The notes: a model not told the origin generated them from the sequence alone. A stretch of DNA of 64,000 nt from Porites lobata (GCA_942486035.1 CALNXK010000035.1:2292501-2356500); one strand, 5' to 3'. Positions 1-11,330 are shown, counted from the first letter of the stretch. Program-made: numbers and translations.

Positions 1-825
1 CTTCTGGTTTGGCATAAGTTAATTTGGGAGAAGGCGACAACTAAGAAAAGAATAACAATACTTATGAAAGAAACCAAAATAAAGACGTCATCATTATCAT
101 AAAAAACACTAAAACCAGGAAATAAAATTTTAGTCCGTTCAATAATTTGCTTTATTATCAGAGAAAACAAGAACTCAAAACAAAAGATGGGCGGGATTTA
201 ATAACAACTTTGACTTTGATGACTGCAGTCACCGGGAAACTAAACATGCCTATAAATGACTTTAATTCAAGAAAATGCCTATTTAATTCTTTTACATGGT
301 TTTTCTTTGGTTGAAGACTTCAATAATTTCAGACTGTGCGGCTCGGCTGCATCTCATGCAAACACGAAACTTCCAGCTGCTAAATACATGGCATGAAAAG
401 TTCGACTTCTAAAAGCCAATGAACCAGCTTTCGCTCTCTGATTCTGAGAATGAAAAAATAAATAGAGTTGTCAACTTGCTGCCAACCTCAACAGTATAAT
501 TAAGCTTATGTTTCATGGCAATCATCTCAGAGGAGTTTCGTTTCAAAACAAGGTAAAACTCACTCGTGAAAAAAAAAGAAAAAAGCGATTGTGTGTTGTG
601 GTTTCCCAAATAAAGCTCGAATCGGCTTTAAGACATGTAGACTGAGAAATTGAAGAACTGAAAATTAGAACTAAAATACGCAAGCTTGCAATGATAATTT
701 TTTATGTCTTAGTTTCAGCCAGGTTAAGTGAAAAATAACAGTCAAAAACTTTGTTTTCGTGAATGAAAATCAGTTTACCTGAGGCTCTAGTCAAAATTAC
801 ACATTCTGAGTTATTATCACCTTAC
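1..825. other. No gene seen; presumed intron of the minus-strand gene
   Basis: No exon, RNA gene or named repeat could be supported on either strand. The stretch lies just downstream (minus direction) of a good splice donor at 824-825, so it is most simply the first intron of the gene whose first coding exon is at 826-879. The open frame at 409-609 on the minus strand has no splice or homology support. Confidence 0.4.
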
Positions 826-879
826 CTTTTCTGAATCTAATCGACTAATTGTTTCAGTGATCTGTGCCTGGTTATCCAT
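826..879 (-). CDS. Putative first coding exon of an unidentified minus-strand gene
   Basis: On the minus strand an ATG at 879 opens 18 codons reading MDNQAQITETISRLDSEK. The frame ends exactly at a consensus donor (AAAAG|GTAAGG, GT at 825-824), in phase 0. Some 60-260 bp further upstream lies a CpG-rich stretch with NRF-1- and ETS-like sites, as expected for a housekeeping promoter. The peptide looks like a polar, helical N-terminus and contains no recognised domain. The second exon is not visible between here and position 1, so the rest of the gene should lie left of the window. Exon status is inferred from the combination of ATG, open frame, donor and promoter. The family is unknown. Confidence 0.5.
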
Positions 880-929
880 AAAAGCAATTTCAATAACTAC
901 AAAATAGTCAAAACACGAGCAGCATGAAG

Positions 930-1140
930 CAGAACAACTGAACCACAAGCTGCACACAGAATGAATTCGAACGCGCGCGGGAGACTTGATCTGACTGGAA
1001 AGTGGGACTGAAAAAGAGACCGGAAATGCTCAACCTGGCGCATGCGTAGACGTTTTGCCGCGGTGTTCGTATGCGCATGCCTCGTTGCGCAAATTTACTT
1101 CCGGTAGCCGTCGTAGCTTGTCCCGTCCTCGTATCTTAAG
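930..1140 (-). promoter_or_regulatory. CpG-rich promoter-like region with NRF-1 and ETS-type sites
   Basis: The surrounding DNA is AT-rich, but this block has many CpGs, two NRF-1-like palindromes (GCGCATGCG at 1038-1046 and ATGCGCATGC at 1071-1080) and an ETS-like CTTCCGG at 1098-1104. It sits upstream of the minus-strand coding exon at 826-879. TATA-less NRF-1/ETS promoters are common for animal housekeeping genes. It could also drive transcription to the right, but no plus-strand exon was found there. Confidence 0.45.
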
Positions 1141-2138
1141 GTCCCTATTGTCTAAACACCGGTGTGCACCGCAACACATGGTGACGGAAATGACGTAGTA
1201 AAGTAAATGTGTTCAAGATCGGAGCAATAAAAGGGAAGCCTACACGACTTTTGCCTCATGCCAAAATCAAAATGCTGCTCGTTCCAATAAAGTTTTTTTC
1301 CTCTGCTGGGTAGATTATGCTCTGGAAGGTTCTACAGCAAATGTGATTTTAGGGGGGATTTTAGGCGTATGTTTCACACTGAGAGGTTATGACACATATC
1401 GATTTACTGTGGTTATTGTTTCTGGTCGGCAGGATTTGCCCTCTGATGAAAGCGCATTTTCTTTGACCTCTTTTGAGGCGTAAAGCTTTTTATTACGGCT
1501 GAACAAGGGTTCCAGTTTTCTCCATAGTGCCTTCTGGATCTGAATAACTAAGCGATTTTCTTTAGTCCGTGAATGTAATGTTTTTCTTCAATGCTGTATC
1601 ACGCTGGGCCCAGCTTGTTAGTTTTGTTTGGAGAATGTTAAATTACTACGGATAGTGATTTACGGGTCGTGTGTACTCTTTCAATAAAAAGTGACACTCA
1701 GTAGAGCGGGCGTACAAGGCAACTGTAATATCATCACGACTGTGCCATTCTTCGGTGGTCCAACTTTATTACCTCTTGCGTCTTTGGCTGTGCGTTTTGC
1801 GACTACTGTTAAGCCTTCGCACAAACAAAACCTGCTTAAGACATCGAAGACTGTTGAAACGTACAACAAATGTCTAGTCTTGAAAGATCTTCACTTCAAT
1901 TAAAACTCTGTTGTTTTCGCATAGATCTCTGAGATCTTTCACACTCTCTCCGCAGCTGATGTAGGCTCGATTTCCGCCGTCTCCCGGGTCCGGTCTTTGA
2001 TACAGCTGATGTTTTGATTCTCGAATTAGCAGCGGTCTGTTGCTTTTGCGTTTCCGGTCTCATTCCGACTTCCGTCACCAAGTGCTGCGGTTCACATAGA
2101 ACGAAGTCACGTGGTATAAGTTTCCTCCCTTGTCCTAG
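1141..2138. other. Intergenic stretch without a supported gene
   Basis: Short open frames on both strands (1681-1903) overlap each other and show no domain or splice support. The only structure found is the left copy of a roughly 200-bp direct repeat, listed separately. Confidence 0.4.
1458..1650 (+). repeat. Direct repeat, left copy
   Basis: This block resembles 2658-2870 in order and spacing. Shared anchors include TTTCTTTGAC, TAAAGCTTTTTATTACGGCT, GTCCGTGAATGT, ACGCTGGGCCC and a GATGTT/AATGTT end. The offset is 1.2 kb and the copies are diverged. It may be an old segmental duplication or two copies of a dispersed repeat. Confidence 0.5.
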
Positions 2139-2255
2139 CCTGCGTAGCATGGCGGTTTTGTTGAGCCGGGCGCAGGAGCGGCGTAGCCGCGAAATTCGCG
2201 CGCGAAGCGCCCGAGAACGAGCGGCGAAGCCGCGAGAAAAATAAAAACCGCCTGC
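2139..2255 (+). mobile_element. Short GC-rich inverted-repeat element (MITE-like), copy 1
   Basis: About 117 bp bounded by CCTGCGTAGCATGGCGGTTT and the reverse-complement-like AAAACCGCCTGC. The interior is rich in CpG palindromes (GCGCGCGAAGCGC and similar). A diverged copy in the opposite orientation lies at 3541-3646. No target duplication was identified. Confidence 0.5.
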
Positions 2256-3540
2256 CCGGATTCGTGGCCTTTTCAACTGCCGCCCTCTTCAACTCATTTT
2301 GACATCCTGTTGACAACTTGTTTGGTTTCAGTTTTCCCAGCCAATCAGAAATAAAGTGTTGACAGCCTTAACGCGACACAAAAGCTCGTGATATAGTGTA
2401 AAACGTGACCTTGGCCGGAATTGGAGTTTGCTTGAACAAACACGGGTTTTTTCTTTGTGGCTATCTCACGCATAGGTGACTACACTGCGTTCTAAACTTG
2501 ACTGAGTAGATCTTATTTTCGCTGCACTAAGTCTTACATTTATTTAGAGGTCATGGAGTTGGTTTGTTTAATCCGTATTGAGTAATTATTTTCTGTGGTT
2601 AATGTTATTTTCGCTAATTAGAATTTGTTGATCTCAGATGCAGTTGTAAAGTACTAATTTCTTTGACCACTCTTAAAGCCTAAAGCTTTTTATTACGGCT
2701 AAATAAATATTTTAGTTTCTTTGGTCTTTTCCGACTAAAATGCCTGGATCTGGACAACTACAAACCAAGGAGCCTTGGTTTGTAGTTTCTTTGTCACTGC
2801 TTTGTCCGTGAATGTTTTGACGCTGGGCCCCGCTTTTTAACTGTTGTTTGCAGGATGTTGTATTTTTACGTAGAGCGCGATCTTCAGATTTGAGTTGTAG
2901 CTTAAGCTACACCAAGCAAAAAAGTATGGAGAATTACGCTGTGCGTCTTCTACCATATGCGATTCATCGACCACAATCGCGGACGCCGTTCGATGTATTG
3001 CGCTGGAGTGCGTTATTCTCTAACACCGAGTAATAGAGAAAATTGAGGTGAACTTTCTCGAAGCACTGAAATTTACTGTTTCTGTCATAAGGTCCATTGC
3101 TTTACATCTCAGCGACACCATTTCAGATATCTGGTCCTCGATAGTACTTTTTTAGAGGGGAAATTGTGATCATACAGGTTTCCGATGAGGATATTTCTTC
3201 TTTGGCCATAGCAAAGACAGTAAAGATCATGCTCTTGCCAAATCTTGTTGACAAAATTTCCATGACATCTCTCCTTTGAAGAAGACTGTAAATGGCCATT
3301 TCCTGTTTAGACTTCAATACAATTGCCCTATTTTCCCGTCAAATATTCAAGATCGACGACGCTCCGGCCAACGCTTCTTTGATATTTTGATTTTGTTTTG
3401 CGGAGATGATTTGTTCAGTCCCTCGAAACTCTCCCATGGGAGATTACCAAAATATTTGATTGACAGGCGAACATTCCGAACCAATCGGAACGATCTGTAC
3501 GCTGGCGTGCGGGCTGACTCAAAAAAGCCCCCCGTCCGTG
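2256..3540. other. No gene supported
   Basis: Apart from the direct-repeat copy at 2658-2870, nothing recognisable was seen. Open frames at 2848-3033, 3123-3317 and 3276-3614 are short, mutually overlapping and without homology. Confidence 0.35.
2658..2870 (+). repeat. Direct repeat, right copy
   Basis: Second copy of the 1458-1650 block. It also contains a short local inverted repeat (ACTACAAACCAAGG ... CCTTGGTTTGTAGT, about 2758-2789) that the left copy lacks. Confidence 0.5.
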
Positions 3541-3646
3541 CAGGCGGTTTTTCAAGTTGCTTCCGCACCAATCTCCTCGCGGTTTCTCTGCCCTCGCCCG
3601 CCTTTATTACTTAGCGCTCCCAACCAAAACCGCCATGCTACGCAGG
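3541..3646 (-). mobile_element. Short GC-rich inverted-repeat element (MITE-like), copy 2
   Basis: Opposite-orientation relative of 2139-2255. It starts GCAGGCGGTTTTT and ends AAAACCGCCATGCTACGCAGG. The following 3680-3750 is a chain of short CpG hairpins. Confidence 0.5.
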
Positions 3647-3930
3647 CTACCCTTGTCCTTTCTTTTACTCGGCACTTCGTGCCTCGGTCGCCCTCCGGTT
3701 GACGACCTTCGGTCACCCTTCGGGCGACGTGCCGTGCGCCAGCGAGGATATGGCTTGCGGTTATTGATTAAGTCGATCTGGGTCAGATAAGAAGCGAAGA
3801 AATCGTTTACAGTAGATTTATAAAGATCCCATTGGGCTAATTAATCGTGCTAAGCAACAGGTATAGACATTTTTCAAGGTAAGTAATTCATTTATTCACA
3901 CGAAACTCCTCTGGACCCTGTGTTAAAATG

Positions 3931-4016
3931 AGAGATTATGTGGGCAGGCGAGTTACACACCAAAGCGGGTTACCTCAGCTACCTGGGGTCCCTCACCTCC
4001 ATGTAAACAGGCCCTT
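3931..4016 (+). mobile_element. Truncated MITE end (same family as 38945-39109)
   Basis: It shares AGAGATTATxTGGxCAGGCG, GTTACCTCA, ACCTxxGGTCCC, CACCTCCATGTAAACAGGCCC with the right half of the element in SCAP intron 11. The left half is absent here. Confidence 0.55.
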
Positions 4017-5604
4017 AGACTTCTCATTTTTGTTCTTAATATTTTGGCTGATTAGATCTCTATTCTAGAGATCCAACGTTGACAAGCAACAGGATCTTCG
4101 TCAACGGTTTTTGCAGTAAATTTCTTTAACAAAAATGAAGTATGAAAAACTTTTTAAGGCTTACAAGTTTTTTTTTGTCCCTTTGCAAGCAATTTATTTG
4201 TAAACGTCAAGTTATACAGATACCGAAGCTTATCAAATTTTTTCTCCAAAAATGCGGCGCTTAAAACCATAGTAATACCTCTTAGTACCGTATTTACGCG
4301 AATAAGCACCGCGGCGCTTATTCAATCCCCCAAATGCGGTGCTTATTAGAGGGCGGCACATATTTGAGTAATTCCTGTAATTTGCAACTTAACAGTTTAT
4401 TTCGATTTAGGACAAAATGTTATTACATTTAGGACTTTATAACATTTAGGGTCGTTTATTACATATAGGCCTTCTACAGCGGTCACTGTGGGCCACCTTC
4501 AAAGCTGGTCCCGAATTTTCCGGTCGGACCAAACCGAAATGGTCCGTTCCATTGGATGAACCAACCGAAATTTCCGCAATTTTGTGTCGACAAAGTCTAA
4601 TCGAAACTAGACGTAAAGCTCACAATAAACCCTTTAATACTCTTTCGGGCTTTGTCCATGCCGCGGAACGTTTAAGACTTTTCATCGGCTGGGGAAAACA
4701 TTAACACAACATTCGGTTCATCATTATTTTCATTGTTTTAGGTTAGGGTAGCAAACCATTTGGCTTCTAGGGTCAGAAGAGCTTCTACGTATATACATGA
4801 CCTCTCTGAATGAAGAAAAACAATATGGCCGCTAAATACATCCTTTTAGTTTTTAAAGTTCTCCTTTATTAACAACTGTGAATATTTATTTCGGCAAACA
4901 GACAGTTAAGTTGAAAAAGGATTCTACAAAAGCGTCAAGGGTAGGCCTCCTTCTCGATTTTAACTTGCAATATCCGTCAATTATTCAACTTTTAAACTTC
5001 TGGCTCAGTTTTCATTTGGTTCTGCTTTGAAAATGGAATAATAATTACTCAGAGACAATTCAGTGTAAAGACTTCTAGAGAAAAACAGCAAAAACTTGCC
5101 AATTTATGACAAAAAAGGTACTTTAAAAACAAACTAAAACATTCAAAACGCTTTGATGACCTGACTGATGACGTCATGTCTCTCCTTTGGTCATGAAAAA
5201 GGATCAGGTAGAACATTACTTTACAGCAAATTTTCTCTGCCGTGTGATAAAAGGTTGACTCTCTCGGCCTAGTCTCCCAACTTTCTCGCTTATGTTCATT
5301 ACCCCCTTAAATTTTAAATACCGGACGTCAACTGGTTAGTTCTAAATGCCCCATACAACTAAAATCTCAAATATGCTGTTTGTTTTTAACTCGTTCATGA
5401 AATCTTGTCACAGCAACAAAAAAAACCTAATTCGGAAATAGTTACGTGACTGGTTGCGTCATCACCTTAGATGTGACGTGGGAAGATATTTTATGGCAAA
5501 CGCTGACATCTACGTATAAAACTGACAAAGTTGCAAACTACGTTTTTTTAAGAAATTGCCTCAAAGGATTCTGGGAGATTTTTTTATGATAATTATAATT
5601 TAAT
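4017..5604. other. Intergenic, only small repeat-like patches
   Basis: 4285-4365 contains an inverted pair of AATAAGCxCCG motifs typical of a small MITE. 4490-4600 has short alternating GGTC/CCGAAAT motifs. Neither has clear borders. No coding exon was found. Confidence 0.35.
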
Positions 5605-5613
5605 TTTCTTCTT

Positions 5614-5644
<31 letters not shown>

Positions 5645-5660
5645 TTATTATTATTATTAT
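5605..5660 (+). repeat. Microsatellite (CTT)n-(ATT)n
   Basis: Uninterrupted CTT repeats pass directly into ATT repeats. Confidence 0.95.
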
Positions 5661-6163
5661 CATTAAAATCTGCATTTCTCTTAATCAATAACGTTGGAGA
5701 ATTTTTTAATGCATATATTATTATTTTATAATCAGTAAATTTTCACATTTTTGTAAGTGGTTGTGTCCTCAGCACCAACAAAGTATAAACGTAATCATCT
5801 TGATCACATAAACAGTTCGTTCTTCATTGGATCTGTAACCTGCGAGCAAACTCTCAATTTGGGGATCGAGTCGCGAGAATGGCCAGAAATGGGAACTTAC
5901 TCACAGGTTATGCATGGGAGGCGACCTGCCAGCACTTGAGTATCGAAATCACCATTCATTAGGGGCACAAAAATATTCAAAAATATAGGGTAAATTATGC
6001 TTCTTTCCCAGGCTTCTTTATGTTTCCCGTTTGGAGCCAGATCACTGAGATCGAGGCATGTAGGACCATGTAAGACTCTGAATTATCTTACGACTCTTCA
6101 CCGATTGCTCATGTTATTCCCAGACTAGCCAATAGTTGACCTTGCTAAACACTGGCTTAATAT
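5661..6163. other. No gene supported
   Basis: An open frame at 5757-5939 has no recognisable domain and no splice signals of note. Confidence 0.35.
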
Positions 6164-6662
6164 ACCAGTCAATTCCAAAACCGCCCATGCCGCCCCGGAC
6201 AAACCCCCAGGCATCAGTGACCTTTTTTAAGCATTTTGGTCAAATTCTTCGGTATGTTGGCAGTTTAGATGGTCAATGCCATGCCAATCGACTATTCAAA
6301 AATTGTCCCATGCGACAAAACATTTATTCAAAAGTAATATCTAGTGAACACGGAAAGCTGTCTTACGGAAGTTTGTTTATTTCAATAAAATTGTTCATTC
6401 CAGAAAGCCCACATTCAAATGCTTCAACAAAACAGTGAATATAGCAGCAATGACCCTTGAACGTGGTGCACATGCTGAATGCAAAAAGAATTACGAAATC
6501 TTTTGCTTGCGACGCTGACCAGCGTTATGACACGAAAGTCAAATACCCGACTGTGCTGGCCTCATTTTGGGTCAAGAATTCCCCACTGTGAGGAGCAAAA
6601 CTCCAATCAAATGCCCGGGGTATGCCCGGGCGGAATGCGGGGTGCCTTTGGAATTGACTGGT
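6164..6662. mobile_element. Non-autonomous DNA transposon with inverted ends
   Basis: The left end ACCAGTCAATTCCAAA and right end TTTGGAATTGACTGGT are inverted copies. GC-rich subterminal blocks with GCCCxTGCCGCCCCGG / CCCGGGCGGAATGCGGGG lie just inside both ends. About 500 bp, no transposase. The open frame at 6136-6438 spans the left border and is not taken as a gene. No target duplication was identified. Confidence 0.6.
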
Positions 6663-9419
6663 TCATAGCGGTTCTATGGTAATAGGTCATCGAGCAGATA
6701 TACAGCTTGAAAATACAGTCAGTGATATCCCGATATCATGACAAAATCTCTGTATAACAAATGCCATTCTTCGCCTACATGCAGGTATAGGTAAAACCAT
6801 GTCTGGAACAGAACCCCGTCATAACTTACTACAGCCCGATAACCAACAATTGCCTCAGTCCCTTGCTGTCTATCCGTTAAATCATGATCGGAGTTTTAGA
6901 GTAAAGCAAGTCAACCAACCTTCAGAAAACCCGTCATAAGTATGCGACTATACTAGGTACATAAAAATGAACGCCAGAGGTCTTACGGTTCCTGCTCAGA
7001 CTATTTGCATGTGGGTCATTTCAATAAGATCTTTCTTTTTATCAAGACCATGGTGAACAAGAGTCAGAGAAACTCTTGTTTAGGCTTGTTAACAATAAAA
7101 TTCGCTGCTACTGCTATCTTCTGGAATTGGAAAAAGAATATTTTGCCACAACCTCATTGTTGAGGCAAAAGAAACATGTCGACTCTATTGTCTCGTGTTA
7201 TTCGGATTACTCTGAGTTGGACTGATCTCCATGAAGGAAAAATTATATAAAGTCGATAAGGTTGGTAAGATCATCATAAGTAACTAGTGATTAAAGGCTT
7301 CACGAAAGCCCGGTTTGATCAGACAAAGGACGCTTCGTGCACCCGTCACACTGTAGGCTACGTTCACTGTATGTTCTTGATTCCTGGCATTGACCGCGGC
7401 ATGGTGCGTCTTCACGAGTCTTACTCGTTAATTGAAATATGTTGATTATGTGATCAATAATACAAGAGATCTGGAGAGGACCACTATCCCTGGCCCTCTT
7501 ACGAAAGACCTGGAGTTTTTTAGCGAGTTTATGAGTGTCCTTTTTCAGGAATACATGTGAGCATTTTCCGACAGACAATGTTTACCAAAAGTTTCTGTGT
7601 GGACTGAATACCACAACAACATTTCGCACTATTTTTTTCCCAACAAGGCTATATACCACAACTAAAAAGTGCCTTACGAACAGAATTTTTGCCATGACAC
7701 AACCTTGCTGCAGCAAAGTGTAGTCAATTCAGTCTAAATCTAATCTAGGATTAACTTGTTATAGATACCAGTCTACGACATTGTAATCCAAAATCTCGTT
7801 GAAGAACTCTGTCGGTAGATTTCTATCTTAAAAATTATAGTTTGCTCACATTTAAGATAAATGTGAGGCAATAATGCAAGAAAATCTGCTGTGGAGGTTT
7901 ATATGCATGCAGTTTGTCATAACTAGATTTAAGTCTTCATCACGATATCCGGAGTTGTCAAACTAAGAATCCTGTGTATTTAGTCAAAGTCTCTCTCTCT
8001 TTGTCAAATTGGCAAAGTTCCGTTACATGTCATAACTGTTTACGGTATGTTTTCAAGTCTAATCACCTTACGCCAACCGACGTAAGTGGAATTACTTTCA
8101 GATACCCTTTGGGAAATATAAACCTTTTCCGAACCGATCAGCAAAAACGTTCTGGCCTCCTTTTTGTTAAACATACATTCAAGACGCTAAACAAGAAGTT
8201 TGATTCTCAAAAGTTACCTAATCGATATTAACAAAATGCGGTTTTCTTTTATCAACAGCGATTATGATAAGTCCATTTAGATCACAGGTCCGCTGGGAAG
8301 TTTAGTCATACAATGTCATGCAACGATGTATAATATAGAATTATCTTTTTAGTATTTCTTCCACCTTAACTCCATTTTCTATTGCTCGCAAGGATGCATT
8401 TTGATTCTTACACCAGGTTGCGCCTGTTTGCTTTTTTTTTTTGAGCAAGCGAGATGGTTGGTAATGAGATTTCACCAAAATTCTCTCTTGGATTTCACTG
8501 AATATGGCGCCGGTTAAATTACTTTGATTATTTTTGGTTGGTTGGTTTTTTGTTATGTTTATTTATTTGTTTGTTTATTTTTGTGTTATGATTATTGCAG
8601 TTAAATCAACCTTTTACACTGGAGTTTATCGTTTTGGAGTTTTCTCTTGTAAAAAAATAAAATGATCCAAAAAAAGATTTGTTTTGCTTTATTGGTGCTT
8701 TGAAAAAGAGATAAAATGACTCCAAAGGAAGGGTGGCTGTATAAAACTGATGAAATAAAATAAATTGAAATTCTTTTTCGTTAAAACTGCATGATGCTTG
8801 TTTGCTAATAAACTCACCTTAAACAGGTACGTAGGCTGGATCCTAATTTTCCTTTTCCTGCCTTTCCGCGAAATCACGGCCTATCCGCGAAATCGCGTCT
8901 TTCTTTCTGCATCAGTTGCACGTGTACACGACTGAGTTACAGAATTCCCACTCTGTTGTTACATTTCTCGGCCTCAAAGTTTAACAAAAAGAGAAAAATG
9001 TAGACAGACAACAAACGTGTAATCGCAAAACATTATTAGTAAAGGAATCTCTGCTTTGTTGCACGCATGACGGCGGTGAAATAAGAGGCTTACAGAGCTC
9101 TAGTTTCCGGTTTAGTTCCTGACTGACACTAATGTTTTTTCGGGAAATTTCGGCTGCTCAAACGCAAACGTGCAGCTAGACCGATGAACTAAGCCGCAAA
9201 TGTTTTCTTTCTTCAGACGGGAACGGAACCGTAATGTATCTCTAGTGCGGAGTTAAGAAAAGCCCCCTTAAATCATTATTACCGGGGCCCAGCCGAAGGC
9301 TGGCACCGGTCTTAAAATGCAGACCGTCCGTTTTTTCAACGTTACATTGTTAGGGATATATCGCTGACTGAGATATATCGCTGGCTCATTGAAATCTTAT
9401 CCGCCATTTTGAAAAGAAG
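6663..9419. other. Long intergenic stretch with no supported gene
   Basis: Small open frames (7300-7578 minus, 7535-7723 plus, 7974-8231 plus, 8689-8877 minus) lack domains, start context and splice signals. Locally there are T-rich runs near 8440 and 8540-8585 and a short CCGCGAAATC duplication at 8866-8897. Nothing further can be supported. Confidence 0.35.
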
Positions 9420-9569
9420 AGCCATGGAGGACAGTCAAGAGAAAGATTATAGCTTTTTTGGGGAACGACACGTTCCCCCAACCCAACTAGTTTATGAGCG
9501 AAAATTTAAGAGTGAATATTTGGAGAGACAAATTTACGAGCGATCACTTCTGAGACTGAACCTTCCATC

Positions 9570-9866
9570 GTGAAACTTATCGAGAAATTGAGTGAACCTT
9601 CCATCGTGAAATTTATCGAGAATCAAAGCGAACACTTATCAAAATTTGTCTTCAAAAAGATTTCAATGATTGACATACCGAAGACTTCAAAGCTCCATCG
9701 CTATGTTAATAAGGTGAGAAAACTTTATCATGCACGATATAAATGTAATAACAAACGCGATCCAAAGATAATTAACTTAAATAAAATGGCTATACCCAAG
9801 AAAGCTTATTTGTTGTCTTTCTTTAGCAGGCATTATCACAGGATAATGAAACTAAAAATAATGTAA
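9570..9866 (+). pseudogene. Basic N-terminal region of the OTU/2A element
   Basis: A 98-residue open frame rich in Lys, Arg and Ile, with a tandem duplication near its start (SEPSIVKF repeated around residues 8-20, mirrored in the DNA). No catalytic domain is visible. It stops 20 bp before the frame that carries the 2A-like motif would need to continue, and that frame is offset by one, so a frameshift probably separates them. Presumed nucleic-acid-binding leader of the mobile-element protein; function inferred only from charge and position. Confidence 0.35.
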
Positions 9867-10071
9867 AGCACGTCGATCTTTATCATTGTTTTCTTGCAAT
9901 TGTGTGAGTCATATGACCAATTATGTGAATTTCAAACTAAGTAAAGATGTTGAGAAGAATCCAGGACCTACTCAATACAACACTGATCATCATGAAGTAA
10001 TAATTAGACCTTCTATGCAAAATCACAGCTCAACATTGGTTGAGGTCACACTAGAGACTTTACTATGGTAA
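9862..10071 (+). pseudogene. 2A-like (ribosome-skipping) peptide segment
   Basis: The frame opens at 9862 after a TAA and reads through a hydrophobic/Asn-Tyr-rich stretch into NFKLSKDVEKNPGPTQ, with DVEKNPGP encoded at 9946-9969. This matches the 2A consensus D-V/I-E-x-N-P-G-P, where the ribosome skips the final Gly-Pro bond. Such peptides are established outside viruses in invertebrate retroelements and immune genes. Here it precedes an OTU protease coding region, so in an intact ancestor it would separate an N-terminal peptide from the downstream polyprotein. The frame runs into the nested TIR element after 10033. Confidence 0.7.
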
Positions 10072-10882
10072 AAAGGGCTTTACTATGGTAAGTCTCGCAA
10101 CGTCTTCTTTACCGTAGTAAACCTGACAGGTCCACTTAAAAAGGCATTTGAAACTTTCCAGGCGTTTTTTCTCGCGTGATCGGTAACGTGAGAGTGAAAA
10201 GTAAAACAAATGATGACCTGCTATGAGAGCTGACTAAATTGAAATTACTGAACTGTAACTTCCTGAGCGTGACCCTCACAAGTGTACAAAGATGCTTCAA
10301 TGTGAGAGAGTATTGTTTTCTGTTGTGAGCATTTTGCTTTTAATTCTGCTGCTCAGACGAGCAAGAAGAATGCGCTCCCTTATTACCTACCTTGGTTTCG
10401 AATACGAAGTTAGTGAAGATGTTTTAGTGACAGGTTTATTGATTACTCATCGAAGACGTATTCTTAGAGAAAGAGCGCCATTGCGAAGGCAAGCGTGGGT
10501 TTAACCTCGACCCCAGGAATGGTTTGAAGAAATGTACAGAAACAGAAACCTTCAAGCACTGTGGAAAAAGCAATCACCGATGTTCTAAAGCTATTCTGTT
10601 ATGTGACCCTTTTTGAAACTACTTTCCTCAAAAATCATGACAAACTGTCAACAAAACAAACAAAGTTTAGATAGACTAGAGATATACCCACCTATTTTTT
10701 TGGTAACCAGATGGTTATCGGTGATGGGTCATCTTTGTTCTTTCCGCGGTAGTCATGGAAATTAACCAGGGTAGAGTTTACCATTGTAAACTGAAAAATG
10801 CCGGTCACACTTACGGCGCCGTTTACTATGGTAAACTTGAGTTTACTATAGTAAACTTTCTCTAGTGTGACCTCAACCAATG
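10034..10882. mobile_element. TIR DNA transposon nested between the 2A and OTU coding parts
   Basis: The left end CATTGGTTGAGGTCACACTA is matched in inverse at the right end, TAGTGTGACCTCAACCAATG. TTTACTATxGTAAA palindromes repeat just inside both ends. Flanks CAGCTCAA (10026-10033) and CAGTTGAA (10883-10890) agree at 6 of 8 positions and may be an aged 8-bp target duplication. The interior holds a transposase-like N-terminal fragment (10292-10504). At about 850 bp it is a deletion derivative. Confidence 0.65.
10292..10504 (+). pseudogene. Possible transposase N-terminal fragment inside the nested TIR element
   Basis: 70 codons open with a hydrophobic leucine-rich stretch, then Arg-rich segments (LLRRARRMR, THRRRILRERAPLRRQAWV) and a stop. 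After the stop, the same strand continues in coding style (EWFEEMYRNRNLQALWKK). The order Leu/Arg-rich leader, W-V-x-P, then an F-E-E-M-Y-like block resembles the start of Harbinger-like DDE transposases. The match is from general family appearance only. It is truncated, with no DDE residues present. Confidence 0.3.
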
Positions 10883-11330
10883 CAGTTGAACTCTCCTATT
10901 TCCTCTGAGAATTTGATGCAGTCAAGATTAGGTGCACTTTGTTTACAATCAATAGATGTTGGCGGTGCAGGTGATTGTTTCTTTAGATCTGTATCACATC
11001 AATTATATGGCAAAAGCAACCATCACATGCATATACGTACTGCTGGGGTTCAATTTATGAGAGACAATCCTGAGAGATTTATTGAGAGCAATACCGAAAA
11101 TTCATGGATAAGATATCTGAATAATATGTGTATTCAAGGTACATGGGCTGATGCACTTATCATTCAAGCAGTTGCAGATATACTACTGTTTACCCAGTTC
11201 AGGAAAGAAATACTTCCTCTACAATAATTACTATAGGCCATATTGATGAATGCCACTTTGTATCAACCACTGCCTTACAATCAAGTGCCTCCATTTCAAT
11301 GTGCAATGAATTAACAAATGATACTCAGTC
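10880..11330 (+). pseudogene. OTU-family cysteine protease domain, frameshifted
   Basis: Residues about 29-42 of the open frame (10880-11227) give DVGGAGDCFFRSVS, the OTU catalytic Asp/Cys block, followed by HQLYG. GTWADALIIQAVAD matches the conserved W-G/A-D block. The catalytic His region (IGHIDECHFVST) is present but in another frame just downstream of the stop at 11225-11227, so a frameshift near 11215 separates Cys from His. OTU proteases cleave ubiquitin or polyprotein linkages. In this context it belongs to a mobile element rather than a cellular deubiquitinase. The start is set by the border of the nested element and is not a true initiation codon. Confidence 0.7.
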
